A stretch of DNA of 64,000 nt from Mycolicibacterium sp. P9-64 (GTDB lineage: Bacteria > Actinomycetota > Actinomycetes > Mycobacteriales > Mycobacteriaceae). Positions 7,694 through 17,312 of the stretch are shown here, piece by piece (position 1 is the stretch's first letter; every line of letters starts with the position of its first letter). Under the pieces are notes generated by a model. That model was not told the DNA's origin, did not search any database, and saw only the letters and a list, made by a program, of their open reading frames with translations. Both the position numbers and the translations under genes were made by a program. Location of the stretch: contig NZ_NPKO01000001.1 of assembly GCF_008329605.1 (NCBI RefSeq), forward strand, positions 62,001-126,000, written 5' to 3'.

Positions 7694-8497
7694 ATGAGCA
7701 CCGTCTCCGACCCCGCGCTGGACACCGTCGCCCTCGAACGTGACGGCCACGTCCTGGTGATGAGCCTCAACCGTCCCGAGAAGCGCAACGCCTTCAACGT
7801 CGGCATGCTCGCCGACTTGTCCAGGGCGTATGCGCTCTTGGAGCGCGACGACACGCTGCGCGCCGGCGTCCTCGTCGCCAACGGCGACCACTTCACCGCA
7901 GGTCTCGACCTGACCGACGTCGGCCCCTACATCGCCGCCGGCCAGGATCCGATGCCCGCCGACGGCCGCGACCCGTGGCGACTGGACGGCGAATGGACCA
8001 AACCAGTGGTAGCCGCCGTACAGGGCCGCTGCCTCACGCTCGGCATCGAGCTCCTGCTGGCCGCCGACATCGGGATCGCCGCATCGGACGCCCGGTTCGC
8101 CCAGCTCGAGGTGCTCCGCGGCATCTACCCGTTCGGCGGTGCCACGTTCCGGCTGCCCCGGCAAGCGGGATGGGGCAACGCGATGCGGTGGCTGCTCACC
8201 GGCGACGAGTTCGACGCCGCAGAAGCCCACCGGATCGGTCTGGTCGCCGAGGTCGTCGACGGCGCCGACGCCGCCAAGGCGCGTGCCCGCGAGATCGCAC
8301 ACGTCATCGCCGACCGCGCCGCACCGCTCGGAGTCCAAGCCACGCTGGCGTCGGCTCAGCTGGCCCACGCCCAGGGTGACGCGGCGGCCATCGACCGGCT
8401 CCGGCCCGAGGTGGTGCGCCTGTTCGGCACGGCGGACGCGGCCGAGGGCGTGCAGTCGTTCATCGAACGCCGGGCCGCCCAGTTTCGTGGTTACTGA
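7694..8497 (+). CDS. Crotonase / enoyl-CoA hydratase family protein
   Basis: A 267-residue crotonase-fold protein: [10 protein letters not shown] near residue 28, first oxyanion segment [11 protein letters not shown], second segment [15 protein letters not shown], then [17 protein letters not shown]. Family members hydrate, isomerise or cleave acyl-CoA thioesters. Both positions usually occupied by catalytic Glu carry Glu, but the second oxyanion Gly (GGG in classical hydratases) is Leu in LTLG by eye, so the chemistry may differ. ATG 7694 is chosen over an upstream ATG at 7631 that lies 5' of the operator-like repeat. It lies 53 bp before the FadE5-like gene and is probably co-transcribed with it. 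Confidence 0.9.
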   Translation: MSTVSDPALDTVALERDGHVLVMSLNRPEKRNAFNVGMLADLSRAYALLERDDTLRAGVLVANGDHFTAGLDLTDVGPYIAAGQDPMPADGRDPWRLDGEWTKPVVAAVQGRCLTLGIELLLAADIGIAASDARFAQLEVLRGIYPFGGATFRLPRQAGWGNAMRWLLTGDEFDAAEAHRIGLVAEVVDGADAAKARAREIAHVIADRAAPLGVQATLASAQLAHAQGDAAAIDRLRPEVVRLFGTADAAEGVQSFIERRAAQFRGY

Positions 8498-8550
8498 CGG
8501 GTAGTCGCAGCTACGCTGAGGGGCGCTGTTCGATCGCGAAAGGCGCGGCC

Positions 8551-10386
8551 ATGGGTCACTTCAAGAGCAACGTGCGTGATCTCGAGTTCAACCTCTTCGA
8601 GGTGCTCGACCTGGAAAAGGTCCTGGGGACCGGAGAATTCGGGGATCTCGACGCCGAGTCCGTGCGGCAGATGCTCGAGGAGGCGGCGAAACAGGCCGAG
8701 GGGCCCGTCGCCGAGTCGTTCGCCGAGACCGACCGCCACCCACCGACGTTCGACCCGGACACCCACGCGGTGTCCATCCCCGAGCCGTTCAAGAAGTCGG
8801 TGCACACCTGGCACGACGGTGAATGGTTCCGCATCGGTCTGGAGGAGGAAGTCGGCGGCGTACCCGCGCCGAGCATGGTCGCCTGGGCGATCAACGAGCT
8901 GGTCCTCGGCGCCAACCCGGCGGTGTTCATGTACCTCGCGGGCACGGTGTTCGCGGGAATCCTGCACGGGATCGGCAACGACCAGCAGAAGCACTGGGCT
9001 GCGCTCGCCATCGAGCGCAACTGGGGCGCCACCATGGTGCTCACCGAGCCCGACGCCGGTTCGGACGTCGGCGCAGGGCGGACCAAGGCCGTACAACAGC
9101 CCGACGGCACCTGGCACATCGACGGCGTCAAGCGATTCATCACCAACGGCGACACCGACGACCTGTTCGAGAACATCATGCATCTGGTGCTCGCGCGGCC
9201 TGAGGGCGCCGGGCCCGGCACGAAGGGGCTCAGCCTCTTTCTCGTACCGAAGTTCCACCTGGATCCCGAAACCGGGGAACCCGGCGAACGCAACGGCGCA
9301 TTCGTCACCGGCCTGGAACACAAGATGGGCCTCAAGGCGTCGGCCACGTGCGAGCTCACGTTCGGCCAGCACGGCGTCCCGGCCGTCGGTTACCTGGTCG
9401 GGGACAGCCACAACGGTATCGCGCAGATGTTCAAGGTCATCGAGTACGCGCGAATGATGGTGGGTACCAAGGCGATCGCCACGCTGTCGACCGGCTACCT
9501 GAATGCGCTCGAGTACGCCAAGACCCGCGTCCAGGGTGCCGACCTCACCCAGATGACCGACAAGACCGCGCCCCGTGTCACGATCCTGCACCACCCCGAC
9601 GTGCGACGCGCACTGATGCTGCAGAAGTCCTACGCGGAGGGACTCCGTGCGCTGTACCTCTACACCGCCGCCCATCAGGACCCCGCCGCGGCGCAGTTGG
9701 TGTCGGGCGCGGACGCCGGGATGGCCGAGCGCGTCAACGACTTCCTGCTGCCGATCGTCAAGGGTGTCGGCTCGGAGCGCGCCTACCAGACCCTGACCGA
9801 ATCGCTGCAGACCTTCGGTGGATCTGGCTTCCTGCAGGACTATCCGATCGAGCAGTACATCCGCGACGCGAAGATCGACTCGCTGTACGAGGGCACCACC
9901 GCGATCCAGGCGCAGGACTTCTTCTTCCGCAAGATCGCGCGCGACCACGGCGGCGCGCTAGGTCACGTCGCAGGTCAGATCCAGGCCTTCCTCGACGCCG
10001 AGTCTCCGCACCCCGACCTCGCCGAGGGCCGTGAGGCGCTGGCCACCGCGCTGGCCGACCTGCAGGCCATGGTGGTCACCTTGACCGGGTTCCTGATGGC
10101 GTCACAGCAGAACCCACGCGACCTGTATCGGCTTGGGCTGGAGTCGGTTCCGTTCCTGCTCGCGGTCGGCGACGTGCTGATCGGCTGGCTGATGCTGCGC
10201 GGCGCCGAAGTTGCACTGAAGGCGATCGACGCGGGCCCTACCGACCGGGACCGGGCCTTCTACGAGGGCAAGGTCACCGCGGCGAACTTCTTCGCCAAGA
10301 ACGTGCTCCCACGGCTGTCGGCGCAGCGCAAGATCGCGGAGTCCGTCGACCTGACGGCGATGGACGTGTCGGAGGCGTCGCTCTAG
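8551..10386 (+). CDS. Acyl-CoA dehydrogenase, FadE5 paralogue
   Basis: A 611-residue acyl-CoA dehydrogenase of the long FadE5 class, the same length as the fadE5 product at 62151-63986 and very similar to it throughout. Visible marks: [18 protein letters not shown] start, FAD-contact loop [32 protein letters not shown], and the catalytic Glu in [11 protein letters not shown] at residue 447. It catalyses the first, FAD-dependent step of beta-oxidation; FadE5 enzymes accept a broad range of chain lengths. GAAAGG lies 9 nt before the ATG. The upstream crotonase suggests a two-gene fatty-acid oxidation unit under TetR control. Confidence 0.95.
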   Translation: MGHFKSNVRDLEFNLFEVLDLEKVLGTGEFGDLDAESVRQMLEEAAKQAEGPVAESFAETDRHPPTFDPDTHAVSIPEPFKKSVHTWHDGEWFRIGLEEEVGGVPAPSMVAWAINELVLGANPAVFMYLAGTVFAGILHGIGNDQQKHWAALAIERNWGATMVLTEPDAGSDVGAGRTKAVQQPDGTWHIDGVKRFITNGDTDDLFENIMHLVLARPEGAGPGTKGLSLFLVPKFHLDPETGEPGERNGAFVTGLEHKMGLKASATCELTFGQHGVPAVGYLVGDSHNGIAQMFKVIEYARMMVGTKAIATLSTGYLNALEYAKTRVQGADLTQMTDKTAPRVTILHHPDVRRALMLQKSYAEGLRALYLYTAAHQDPAAAQLVSGADAGMAERVNDFLLPIVKGVGSERAYQTLTESLQTFGGSGFLQDYPIEQYIRDAKIDSLYEGTTAIQAQDFFFRKIARDHGGALGHVAGQIQAFLDAESPHPDLAEGREALATALADLQAMVVTLTGFLMASQQNPRDLYRLGLESVPFLLAVGDVLIGWLMLRGAEVALKAIDAGPTDRDRAFYEGKVTAANFFAKNVLPRLSAQRKIAESVDLTAMDVSEASL

Positions 10387-10421
10387 TCGAGGAGGTGTCG
10401 GAACCGCGCGCCGAATCGCCC

Positions 10422-10427
10422 TAGGGT
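10422..10427 (+). promoter_or_regulatory. Candidate -10 element TAGGGT for a leaderless gene
   Basis: TAGGGT ends 6 nt before ATG 10434, and no ribosome binding site is seen, which fits a leaderless transcript. Confidence 0.35.
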
Positions 10428-10433
10428 TGCCGC

Positions 10434-11156
10434 ATGGGATTTGCCATCGTGGTGCTGCTGATCGGCGTACCACTCACCGCGCTGATGTGGTTCAAGCCCC
10501 GAGCGCTGTGGCGTGCCACGGAGAGCTGGAAGTTCCGCGACCCCGAGGCCAACGAGCCCAGCGACTTCGCCTACCGGCTCAGCGCGATCGGAACCGCTGC
10601 GGGCACGGCGCTATTGACGGTGATGGCCCTCACCTGGCCCGATTCCGTCGACACGGCATCGACGTCCAAGACGTCGACCACCTCGGCGTACTCGTCGCGC
10701 ACGTCGACCACCTTGGCCCTGCCACCGCCCACCGCGTTCATGCCTCCGCCGGGAATGACCCGAGGATCGCTGCCGATGATCGGATACCTCACCACCCCGC
10801 AACCCGACGGCACGCTGATCGCCACCGTCTACCTCTGGGCGCCCGAGGTCACGTCGAAGATCCCAGCGGGCAACCCGCCGCCCCCGGCGCCATGCGAACT
10901 GGGGCCCAAGGTGCGGGGCGCGGGCACCGACCACGTCACCGTCGACGTCGACCTGGTCTGGCAGCCGACGACGACGTCGGGGCTGCCAATGAACTACGAC
11001 TGCAGCCCAACTCGCGGCCACCAGGTGCGGCGGTCCTACGTCGTCGGGCCCGTGTCGGCGTCGGCGAAGCTGTTCACCAGCCAGCCGGAGGCGGATACGC
11101 CGCTGCCTCGCCTGGCGGAGGTGCCGGGGCCGCTCGGTGACCCGGCGCCGGGCTGA
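10434..11156 (+). CDS. Membrane-anchored hypothetical protein
   Basis: A 240-residue protein with an N-terminal membrane helix (residues 2-19), a conserved-looking WRATESWKFRDPEANEPS segment and a second helix (about 47-64), followed by a Thr/Ser-rich linker and a Pro-rich extracytoplasmic domain with two Cys (CELGPKV and YDCSP) that could form a disulphide. The N-terminal pattern resembles the DUF6199 family of actinobacterial proteins; function unknown. No ribosome binding site is evident and a -10-like hexamer lies 6 nt before the ATG. It ends 10 bp from the convergent small gene. Confidence 0.75.
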   Translation: MGFAIVVLLIGVPLTALMWFKPRALWRATESWKFRDPEANEPSDFAYRLSAIGTAAGTALLTVMALTWPDSVDTASTSKTSTTSAYSSRTSTTLALPPPTAFMPPPGMTRGSLPMIGYLTTPQPDGTLIATVYLWAPEVTSKIPAGNPPPPAPCELGPKVRGAGTDHVTVDVDLVWQPTTTSGLPMNYDCSPTRGHQVRRSYVVGPVSASAKLFTSQPEADTPLPRLAEVPGPLGDPAPG

Positions 11157-11166
11157 TGGACTGGGA

Positions 11167-11388
11167 CTAGCCGGCCTTCTCGACCGCGGCCAGCGCGGCG
11201 GCGATCGCGAAGTACTTGTTCTCGCCGAACTGGCGCACGGTCTTGATGTTGAAGGCCGCGGCCAGGTGCTCGGCGTCGGCGTCGGTCACTCCGGCCAGCG
11301 CCGCGGGCGACGCATCGAGGATCTCCTTGAGCGACTTGTCCTCGTACGCCTTGTCGAGTGCCTTGGCCAGGTCAACGGATACCGCCAT
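11167..11388 (-). CDS. Small conserved hypothetical protein, HhH-like
   Basis: A 73-residue acidic, Ala-rich protein beginning MAVSVDLAKALDKAYEDKSL. The stretch ASPAALAGVTDADAEHLAAAF followed by IKTVRQFGENKYF resembles a helix-hairpin-helix-like fold seen in small actinobacterial proteins. AAGGAG lies 7 nt before ATG 11388, which fixes this start and shows that the longer frame to 11565 is not translated. Function unknown; the compact sequence suggests a binding rather than catalytic role. Confidence 0.82.
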   Translation of the reverse strand: MAVSVDLAKALDKAYEDKSLKEILDASPAALAGVTDADAEHLAAAFNIKTVRQFGENKYFAIAAALAAVEKAG

Positions 11389-11774
11389 GGGTGACTCCTT
11401 CGAGTGCTCCGGACAGGAGCGCTCAACGTAGTCCGCCAACCTGGCAGTCAGCTGGCGATGAGGTGAACGTCCTGGGGCGAGCGAAGGCAGGAGTGATCGT
11501 TCCACGTTTGATGCGCGTGGGCCGTGCGGGGTGGGCGTACGCCGGTGCCGCGGCCACACATCCATGAAAGTTATGGCACATCGTCGAACTATGAGGATTC
11601 ATTGACCCCACGTGGCCGCCCGGAATACGGTCGAACGACACCCGCCAAGCGCGTCGTTCGACGCATCAGCGGCGACGCCGCGACCGACGTGATCGCCGAA
11701 CTGTCACGCCCGATGTGACGCAGTGAGCGGCACGCCCCAATGGCTACCGTCCCTCGATGAAAGGAATCAGAGAC
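11389..11774. other. Intergenic region, 386 bp, divergent
   Basis: No convincing ORF. It holds the promoters of the small HhH-like gene and the SRPBCC gene and is AT-richer in its middle. Bases 11474-11487 match the first 13 bases of the dispersed GGGGCGAGCGAAG repeat found at three other places in the window. Confidence 0.6.
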
Positions 11775-12290
11775 ATGATCAAGAAGACGAACTGGCCCGC
11801 CCGGTTCCATCCGGCAGTGTCGTCTCTCTACGCACTCAACGACATCGACGTGAAGGCGCCGCTCGAGGTCGTGTGGAATCTGCTGATCGATGCGCACAAT
11901 TGGTCGAAGTATTACCCCCACGCCAACGACGTCGAGATCACCACCGGTGACTCCGTGTTGAGCCCTGGCGCGAGATTCACCTGGACGACCGCCGGCTTTT
12001 CACTGGTGAGCGTGGTGCAGGACTTCGTCCCAGGCGAGCGTCTCGGCTGGGATACGTTCTTCGCCGAGGGGCACGACGGCGCGAGCGCCTATCACGGATG
12101 GGTCATCACGCCGACGGACGACGGTTGCCACCTGCTGACGGAGGAAACGCAGCAGGGTGCGTTCTTGGTGGAGGAGCTCGCCATCAAGAATCCCGGTACG
12201 TTGCACAACATGCATCAGGAGTGGGTCGAGAATCTCGCCCGCGCCGCCGAGGCGAAAGTCGCAACGAACTTGGTCAATCAAACTCGGTAA
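11775..12290 (+). CDS. SRPBCC (START/polyketide-cyclase-like) domain protein
   Basis: A 171-residue single-domain protein of the SRPBCC superfamily: DIDVKAPLEVVWNLLIDAHNWSKYYPHANDVEI is the typical first helix and strands, followed by a GARFTWTTAGF strand and a long C-terminal helix containing MHQEWVENLARAAEA. These helix-grip proteins bind hydrophobic ligands. ATG 11775 is preferred to ATG 11757 because AAAGGA lies about 10 nt upstream. It stands alone, divergent from the small HhH-like gene, with no functional context. Confidence 0.88.
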   Translation: MIKKTNWPARFHPAVSSLYALNDIDVKAPLEVVWNLLIDAHNWSKYYPHANDVEITTGDSVLSPGARFTWTTAGFSLVSVVQDFVPGERLGWDTFFAEGHDGASAYHGWVITPTDDGCHLLTEETQQGAFLVEELAIKNPGTLHNMHQEWVENLARAAEAKVATNLVNQTR

Positions 12291-12461
12291 GCCGCGTACC
12301 CGTCTGGCCCTGCCGGCCACTTGTCCGTCCACACCTCGTCTCGGGCGCCCGAACTCACGGAGTGAGCGGAGATCTGTTCGCGGGCACGCCCTTTGGCAGG
12401 TGCCATCGTGGCAGCCCTTTTCAGCCGGAGCCACCGTCATCCTGTTGGTCGATTACGACGC

Positions 12462-13139
12462 TCACTGCACGGTGGCGGTCGTGGTCTGTGGTGTAGCGAC
12501 AACCTTGTATTGCATCCACACGCCATCCCAGAGAAACCCCAAACTCGCAATCCCGATGATCGCGACGAGCGGGTTCGGGGCCATGTGTATGCCGCGAATC
12601 TTCTGCACCTCGTAGCCCGCGGCCTCGAACATGCGGGGGATGCTCTTGCGGGTGAACCACCGCAGGTGTGTCCGGTCGAACACCCCATGATCGTCGAGCG
12701 GGAAGTCCTTGCGGAACACGATGCGTGCCAACGCCGGAAGGAATCGGATGTTGGGTATGGACCCCACCAGGATGCCACCGGGTGCGAGCTTCGGCCGCAA
12801 CAACTCGAGCGTCGTCCACGGATTGACGAGATGCTCCAGCACGTCGTTCGCCACGATCACATCGAAGTAACCATCGGGCAGTTCAGAGACGTTCGCGTCA
12901 ATGTCACCCGTTAGCACGCGGTCGAGAACGCGGGCGGCCTTCTCTGCGACGTCGGGTTGGTACTCGATGGCCCAGCACTCGGCACCCGTCTTCCGTTTCA
13001 CCGAGACGCTGAAGTCCCCTGTACCGCAGCCAATCTCCAACACCCGCTTCGCGGACTTCGGTACCACCCTGAGCATTTCAGGCCGAACGCCCGTGTAGTA
13101 GTCCGCTACCTGATTGAACGTCGGGCTAGGAGTGGGCAC
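12462..13139 (-). CDS. Class I SAM-dependent methyltransferase
   Basis: A 225-residue Rossmann methyltransferase: motif I VLEIGCGTGDFS, acidic residue WAIEYQ at the end of strand 2, VIVANDVLEHLVNPW as motif IV and LAPGGILVGSIPN as motif V, ending with a hydrophobic segment (LVAIIGIASLGFLWDGVW) that could touch the membrane. The fold resembles O-methyltransferases acting on lipids or sugars. GTG 13139 is chosen because the frame upstream to GTG 13208 encodes an unconserved Arg/Thr-rich stretch. Substrate unknown; no operon partner. Confidence 0.87.
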   Translation of the reverse strand: MPTPSPTFNQVADYYTGVRPEMLRVVPKSAKRVLEIGCGTGDFSVSVKRKTGAECWAIEYQPDVAEKAARVLDRVLTGDIDANVSELPDGYFDVIVANDVLEHLVNPWTTLELLRPKLAPGGILVGSIPNIRFLPALARIVFRKDFPLDDHGVFDRTHLRWFTRKSIPRMFEAAGYEVQKIRGIHMAPNPLVAIIGIASLGFLWDGVWMQYKVVATPQTTTATVQ

Positions 13140-13356
13140 GTCGGACCAGCGCCACGTCCTCAGCGTTAGAGCACACGTCGGGGAAGTGCGCGGCGCAACA
13201 CCGTGCACCGCCCATTGTCACTATCCCGCGCACCGATCAGCTTTCATCCCGACACCTTAACGTTGAAGGACGCGTACGACGCCGACCGGTTCCCGGCCAC
13301 CTCAACTTCTACGAGACTCGGGACAACCTCTCCGAGAATGCCCAACCGCGGTGTCG

Positions 13357-14181
13357 TTAGACGTCGTTGTGCTGGTCGCGCCAGGCCAACATCTCCTTGA
13401 CGGTGCTGAAGTCGTAGCCGGTGATGGGATCGGGGGCGATCTCGTGGACGAAGACGCTAGCGCCTGCGGAGCGGTAGTCCTCGGCGCTCTCGAGGCCGAA
13501 CCAGTGCACCGAGCGTTCGATCTCGCTGCCGTCGCGTCCCGCGGCTGCGGCCATCTCGTCGAGTTGGGCGGTGGCGGTGGTGAATGCCGCGACTCCGAGG
13601 AAGGTGTGCCAGATGTCGGCGTACTGCACCACGAGGGGAAGGGTGCGCTTAGGGCCGGTGCCGCCGATGAGGATGGGGATGTCGTGAACCGGCGGCGGAA
13701 TGAGCTCACCGAAGCGGGCTTTGATGCGTGCCAGTCCTTCTTCGAAGAGGTCGAAGCGTGACTTCCAGCTACCGAAATCATATCCGTAAGTGGTGTAATC
13801 CTTTTCGTACCAGCCCGCGCCGAGACCGAGGACGAGCCGTCCGCCGCTGATGTGGTCGACTGTGCGGGCCATGTCGGCCAGCAGGTCGGGGTTGCGGTAG
13901 CCGATGCCCGTGACGAGCAGTCCGATCTGGGCGCGGTGGGTGATCTCGCCCCAGCTGGCCAGTGCGGTCCAGCCCTCGAAGTTGGTGACGTCGGGCTGCA
14001 CCTCGGCCAGCACCGGAACGCCCTCGTTGAGTTCGGCCATCTCGGGTCGGTGGAAGTGGTCCCAGCCGAAGATCAGATCGGTGCCGAGTTCTTCGGCCTC
14101 CAGCACGGCGCTGCGCCACGAGGAGTAGTCCGGGGTGTTTCCGGGTGGCAGCGCCACCGCGATGCGAATGGGTCGAGTCAT
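13357..14181 (-). CDS. LLM class F420-dependent oxidoreductase
   Basis: A 274-residue TIM-barrel oxidoreductase of the luciferase-like monooxygenase superfamily: IRIAVALPP first strand, LIFGWDHFHRP, LLVTGIGYRNPDLLADMARTVDHISGGRLVLGLGAGW (the family hallmark), then IPILIGGTGPKRTLPLVVQYADIWH. In mycobacteria such proteins mostly use coenzyme F420 for hydride transfer. AGGAG lies 8 nt before ATG 14181. It is the minus-strand flank gene of the catabolic island and may supply a redox step there, although 375 bp separate it from the VOC gene. Confidence 0.93.
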   Translation of the reverse strand: MTRPIRIAVALPPGNTPDYSSWRSAVLEAEELGTDLIFGWDHFHRPEMAELNEGVPVLAEVQPDVTNFEGWTALASWGEITHRAQIGLLVTGIGYRNPDLLADMARTVDHISGGRLVLGLGAGWYEKDYTTYGYDFGSWKSRFDLFEEGLARIKARFGELIPPPVHDIPILIGGTGPKRTLPLVVQYADIWHTFLGVAAFTTATAQLDEMAAAAGRDGSEIERSVHWFGLESAEDYRSAGASVFVHEIAPDPITGYDFSTVKEMLAWRDQHNDV

Positions 14182-14556
14182 GAGCTGGTCTCCTCGTGTT
14201 CAGGGTTGGCAATGGGGTGCATAGGTACGGTCAGAGTTCGCCGGGTACGGCGAACAGATGGAACACGCCGCCGATCATTCCGCGTCGAATCGTGACGATC
14301 TTCAACTCGATCTCGCCTTCGTCTGCACCTACCTAGCTCAGCGATCCAATGCGCGACGATGTTCCCTCAAGATCCTTCATAGTTTGGTGGCCAGCCACAA
14401 AAAATATGAATGTCACCTGCATCTCCCGCGAACGCGACGCATCGAGGACCGTCATGCCGGTGGCCGATAACGCCTGGGCCACAATGATATCGCCGACGGT
14501 ATTCACGAAATGTACTGCTGATTGGCTGAAACCGCGGCGTACCGTGGGCCGAGGGG
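14182..14556. other. Intergenic region, 375 bp
   Basis: Nothing convincing is seen. The centre (14380-14520) is AT-richer than the surroundings and has short ORFs on both strands without ribosome binding sites or recognisable products. It could be decayed sequence between the LLM gene and the VOC-GMC-VOC operon. Confidence 0.5.
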
Positions 14557-15078
14557 CTAGCTCAGCTCCGACAGCAGTGAATTGGTTCCGTTGAGCAGCG
14601 GTGCTCCTGTGAGTGACGACGATTCACTGTGCCTTTCGCGGTCGGGGAACTCGATGAGTTCGACGATGTTTCCGTCCGGATCGAACCCGTAGACTGCATG
14701 GAGCATGCCCATGGCATCGATCGGTGCTTCGTTCTGAAAGCGCATTCCCGCCTTGGTGAGACGGTGGAACTCGGCGTGGATGTCGGCGACCTCGAAGCAG
14801 ATGTGGGTGATGCCGTAGTCGCAGACCCGCCATTGCGGTTCGCGCGGCTTGGGTGTGGGGTGGCTGTACTCGAAGATCTCCAGGTGCGTGTTCCCACTTC
14901 GTAGAAACACGAAATTCGTTGCCGAACGGTCGAGCCCGACGATGCTGTCGCATAGTTCGTCGCCCTGTTCCCAACCGAACCGCATCACTTCCTCGAGACC
15001 GAACAGGTCGCAGTAGAACGATTTGAGTCGCTCGAGATCGGGAGTCGAGATGGCCGTGTGATGGACGCCCATGATCAT
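14557..15078 (-). CDS. VOC superfamily (glyoxalase/dioxygenase-like) protein
   Basis: A 173-residue vicinal-oxygen-chelate protein with two beta-alpha-beta-beta-beta modules. Likely metal ligands in order: His in GVHHTAIS, Glu in HLEIFEY, His in THICFEV and Glu in NIVELIEF, the H/E/H/E set of glyoxalase I and acyl-CoA epimerases rather than the H/H/E of extradiol dioxygenases. ATG 15078 has AAGGAA upstream and overlaps the GMC gene's TGA by 4 bp (ATGA), so the two are translationally coupled. It is the last gene of the VOC-GMC-VOC operon in the catabolic island. Confidence 0.92.
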   Translation of the reverse strand: MIMGVHHTAISTPDLERLKSFYCDLFGLEEVMRFGWEQGDELCDSIVGLDRSATNFVFLRSGNTHLEIFEYSHPTPKPREPQWRVCDYGITHICFEVADIHAEFHRLTKAGMRFQNEAPIDAMGMLHAVYGFDPDGNIVELIEFPDRERHSESSSLTGAPLLNGTNSLLSELS

Positions 15079-16523
15079 GTTGGTTCCTTCGTCTTGGCTA
15101 TGAGGGGTGGTGTGGAATCGCCGTAGATGGAATCGGCAGTATGAAGTGCGAAGGCGACCGTGCTCAGCGTCGGATTCGATGCGCTTCGTTCTCCGAGTAC
15201 GGCATTGCCTGCGACGAAGCAGTTCTCGTAGCCCCAGAGGCGGCCCGCGGGAGACACGACCGATGTCGATGATTCGGCGGCGCCCATGCGGCAGGAGCCG
15301 GAGAGGTGAAACGACCCCCCGCGCCCCGGCACTTGCATGCCCCATCCGGAGACGAGGTCCCCAAGGTCGCTCGAGAGCAGGAACAATTCGCGCAGAGCGT
15401 CGCTCGCCACTTCGAAATCGTCGTTGCACAACTCAAGTGCGCCGCTCGCACTGGGAAGACCGAACGAATCCTCCAGGCCCACGTCGAATTCCAGCCGGTT
15501 GGCCTCGTTTGGTGTGACGGGGCAGAACGAGAACAGATCAATGGTGTCGTCGAACGGTGCGTCCGCGGGGATCGCGGGATTGAAGTTCCATTGCGTGGCG
15601 TGGACCGTCGATGACCACTGATGGGCGCGCGACGCAGGGATCCACACACACGGCGGAAACCGGGTGGACGTTCCGTGACGACGCAGGTCGTCCTTGAGAT
15701 GCACGCGGGACGCGACAATGGTGTGTTCGGTCAGATACGCGCCCAGTGCAGGCCCGGCATCGAGACGCGAAGCCGTGATCAATTGCGCGCTACCCACCGT
15801 GCCCGCAGCGATGACGACGGCATCGGCGTTGATGAGCACCGGACGGCCGCCACCGACGGGGTAGGCGAGCACCCCCTTGGCGATGCCCGCACGATGTTCC
15901 ACGCTGCGTACGACGTGATCGGCTACCAGATGCACGTTGTCGTTCGCGCCTCGGAACAAGTCATCTGCCCCGCTGAACCGCCAGCCTCCACCATCCAACG
16001 GCTCCGCGGCAATCGGCATCGGCTGAACTTCTCGCCCCGGGGGCAATGCGCCGGCGCGTCGGGCGACGATGTCTTCGAATTCCTTGTAGCGCTCGTCTTC
16101 GGTGCTGTACTCGGTCCCCACGTGCAGCAGGATCGAGGCGCGGACGATCAGGTCGTCCCATCGTCGCCGGTCGATCCAGGATGGCAACTCCCACCAATCC
16201 GGAGTAGGGGAGTTGTGGGTCCAACCGACCAGCATGCCGCCGACCCCCTGGATGCCGGCCAGGCCGGGCAGTCGCGGCGGCGGTGCGGCCGCCCCGTTTA
16301 GCGGTGCCACGGCACCGGCGAGGAAGTCGGCGAATCCGGGGGTGCCGGCGGGGGTGCTGTCCAGATTGCGGCCATGCGACCCCGTGCCGATCGTGCCGGC
16401 CTCGATGACGACGACACGCACGCCGTTGCGTGCCAATTCACCGGCCACCGTGGCCCCGCCCGCTCCACTCCCGACGACCACCACGTCCGTGTTGACGGGA
16501 GGTTCTCCTACAGAAGGCGCCAC
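15075..16523 (-). CDS. GMC family FAD-dependent oxidoreductase
   Basis: A 482-residue glucose-methanol-choline type oxidoreductase. Residues 13-45 hold the FAD Rossmann motif (VVVVGSGAGGATVAGEL, acidic end VVIEAG), followed by GGMLVGWTHNSP and AAGTVGSAQLI. The C-terminus has HLSGSCRMG and ENCFVAGNAVLGERSASNPTLS, supplying the usual catalytic His and Asn pair. Such enzymes oxidise alcohols to aldehydes or ketones. GTG 16523 has GAAAGGA 7 nt upstream. It sits between two VOC genes and is translationally coupled to the second; divergent from the FAH-RraA operon. It is likely the entry oxidation of the island's pathway. Confidence 0.94.
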   Translation of the reverse strand: MAPSVGEPPVNTDVVVVGSGAGGATVAGELARNGVRVVVIEAGTIGTGSHGRNLDSTPAGTPGFADFLAGAVAPLNGAAAPPPRLPGLAGIQGVGGMLVGWTHNSPTPDWWELPSWIDRRRWDDLIVRASILLHVGTEYSTEDERYKEFEDIVARRAGALPPGREVQPMPIAAEPLDGGGWRFSGADDLFRGANDNVHLVADHVVRSVEHRAGIAKGVLAYPVGGGRPVLINADAVVIAAGTVGSAQLITASRLDAGPALGAYLTEHTIVASRVHLKDDLRRHGTSTRFPPCVWIPASRAHQWSSTVHATQWNFNPAIPADAPFDDTIDLFSFCPVTPNEANRLEFDVGLEDSFGLPSASGALELCNDDFEVASDALRELFLLSSDLGDLVSGWGMQVPGRGGSFHLSGSCRMGAAESSTSVVSPAGRLWGYENCFVAGNAVLGERSASNPTLSTVAFALHTADSIYGDSTPPLIAKTKEPT

Positions 16524-16580
16524 GTCAACGTCCTTTCGCGCGTTCGGATCTCATTCGACGGACCCCGGCCTCACCGGGAG

Positions 16581-17144
16581 TCATCCGTTGCTCCACCCGG
16601 GTGCGTTCGGCAGCAGCCGCGCCTCGGTCTGCGCTTCGTATGGGAAGGGATCTTCCGGGTGCGACACCAATTCCAGATAGAGCCCGATCGGGGTCCGTAG
16701 GAACTGGAGCCTGGTGCCTGCGTTCGGCACGTCGGTCAGAAGCATGGGATCGCCACATGCGACGCATCCGTGCTCGGCCAGATAGGCCATCGCCGCGCCG
16801 ACGTCCTTGACGTGAATCGCGATGTGCGAGGCGCCCGCGTCGCTGGTGCGCGGCCACGCGTCGCGTCGATTGGGCGATTCCCATTCGAGCAGTTCCACCA
16901 CCTGTGTCAGTCCGAGCCGCACCATGGCGATGTTCGCGGCCGCACGCGGATGAACGTCGAAGTGCGTTGCGATGTAGTCACCTTCGGGATCGGCGAAGGG
17001 GCCGGCCCGGAAGAGCTCCTGCCCGCCGAGCACGTCGACGCAGAACGCGACGGCCGCGTCGAGGTCGTTGACCGTCCATCCGACGTGGTCGACGTTCGTC
17101 GCCGTCGGAATTCCTCGTACGGCCAATTCGGTCGTGGTCGGCAT
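16581..17144 (-). CDS. VOC superfamily protein (first gene of VOC-GMC-VOC operon)
   Basis: A 187-residue VOC protein. Candidate ligands are His in NVDHVGWTV, Glu in QVVELLEWE, His in ASHIAIHV and Glu in LYLELVSH, again an H/E/H/E set. A strong AAGGAGAT lies 7 nt before ATG 17144, which fixes the start. It leads the minus-strand operon and faces the FAH gene across a 410-bp divergent regulatory region with two clear inverted repeats. Two VOC proteins flanking a GMC oxidoreductase suggest successive steps on a related scaffold. Confidence 0.92.
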   Translation of the reverse strand: MPTTTELAVRGIPTATNVDHVGWTVNDLDAAVAFCVDVLGGQELFRAGPFADPEGDYIATHFDVHPRAAANIAMVRLGLTQVVELLEWESPNRRDAWPRTSDAGASHIAIHVKDVGAAMAYLAEHGCVACGDPMLLTDVPNAGTRLQFLRTPIGLYLELVSHPEDPFPYEAQTEARLLPNAPGWSNG

Positions 17145-17312
17145 TTCAGTATCTCCTTCTGGTCGTCGTGACCACGTCATCAATGGGCGGTGTCGACGTC
17201 TTCGCGAGATTGCGAGGCGGGGTGGTCGTGGATCCGCCAGTCGCCCTGGGACTTCATTCCCGAACGGGCAGGATGTCGTGTCCTGACTCACAGTACGAAT
17301 GTAAATATGCTG

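Noticed and set aside
8491..9948. Long minus-strand ORF of 485 codons
   Set aside because: It lies opposite the FadE5-like gene in codon-matched register, a usual artefact of GC-rich genes; composition is low-complexity Val/Leu/Arg/Gly.
14182..14556. Short ORFs in the gap (for example 14258-14470 and 14349-14594)
   Set aside because: No ribosome binding site, no recognisable product, and composition unlike neighbouring genes.
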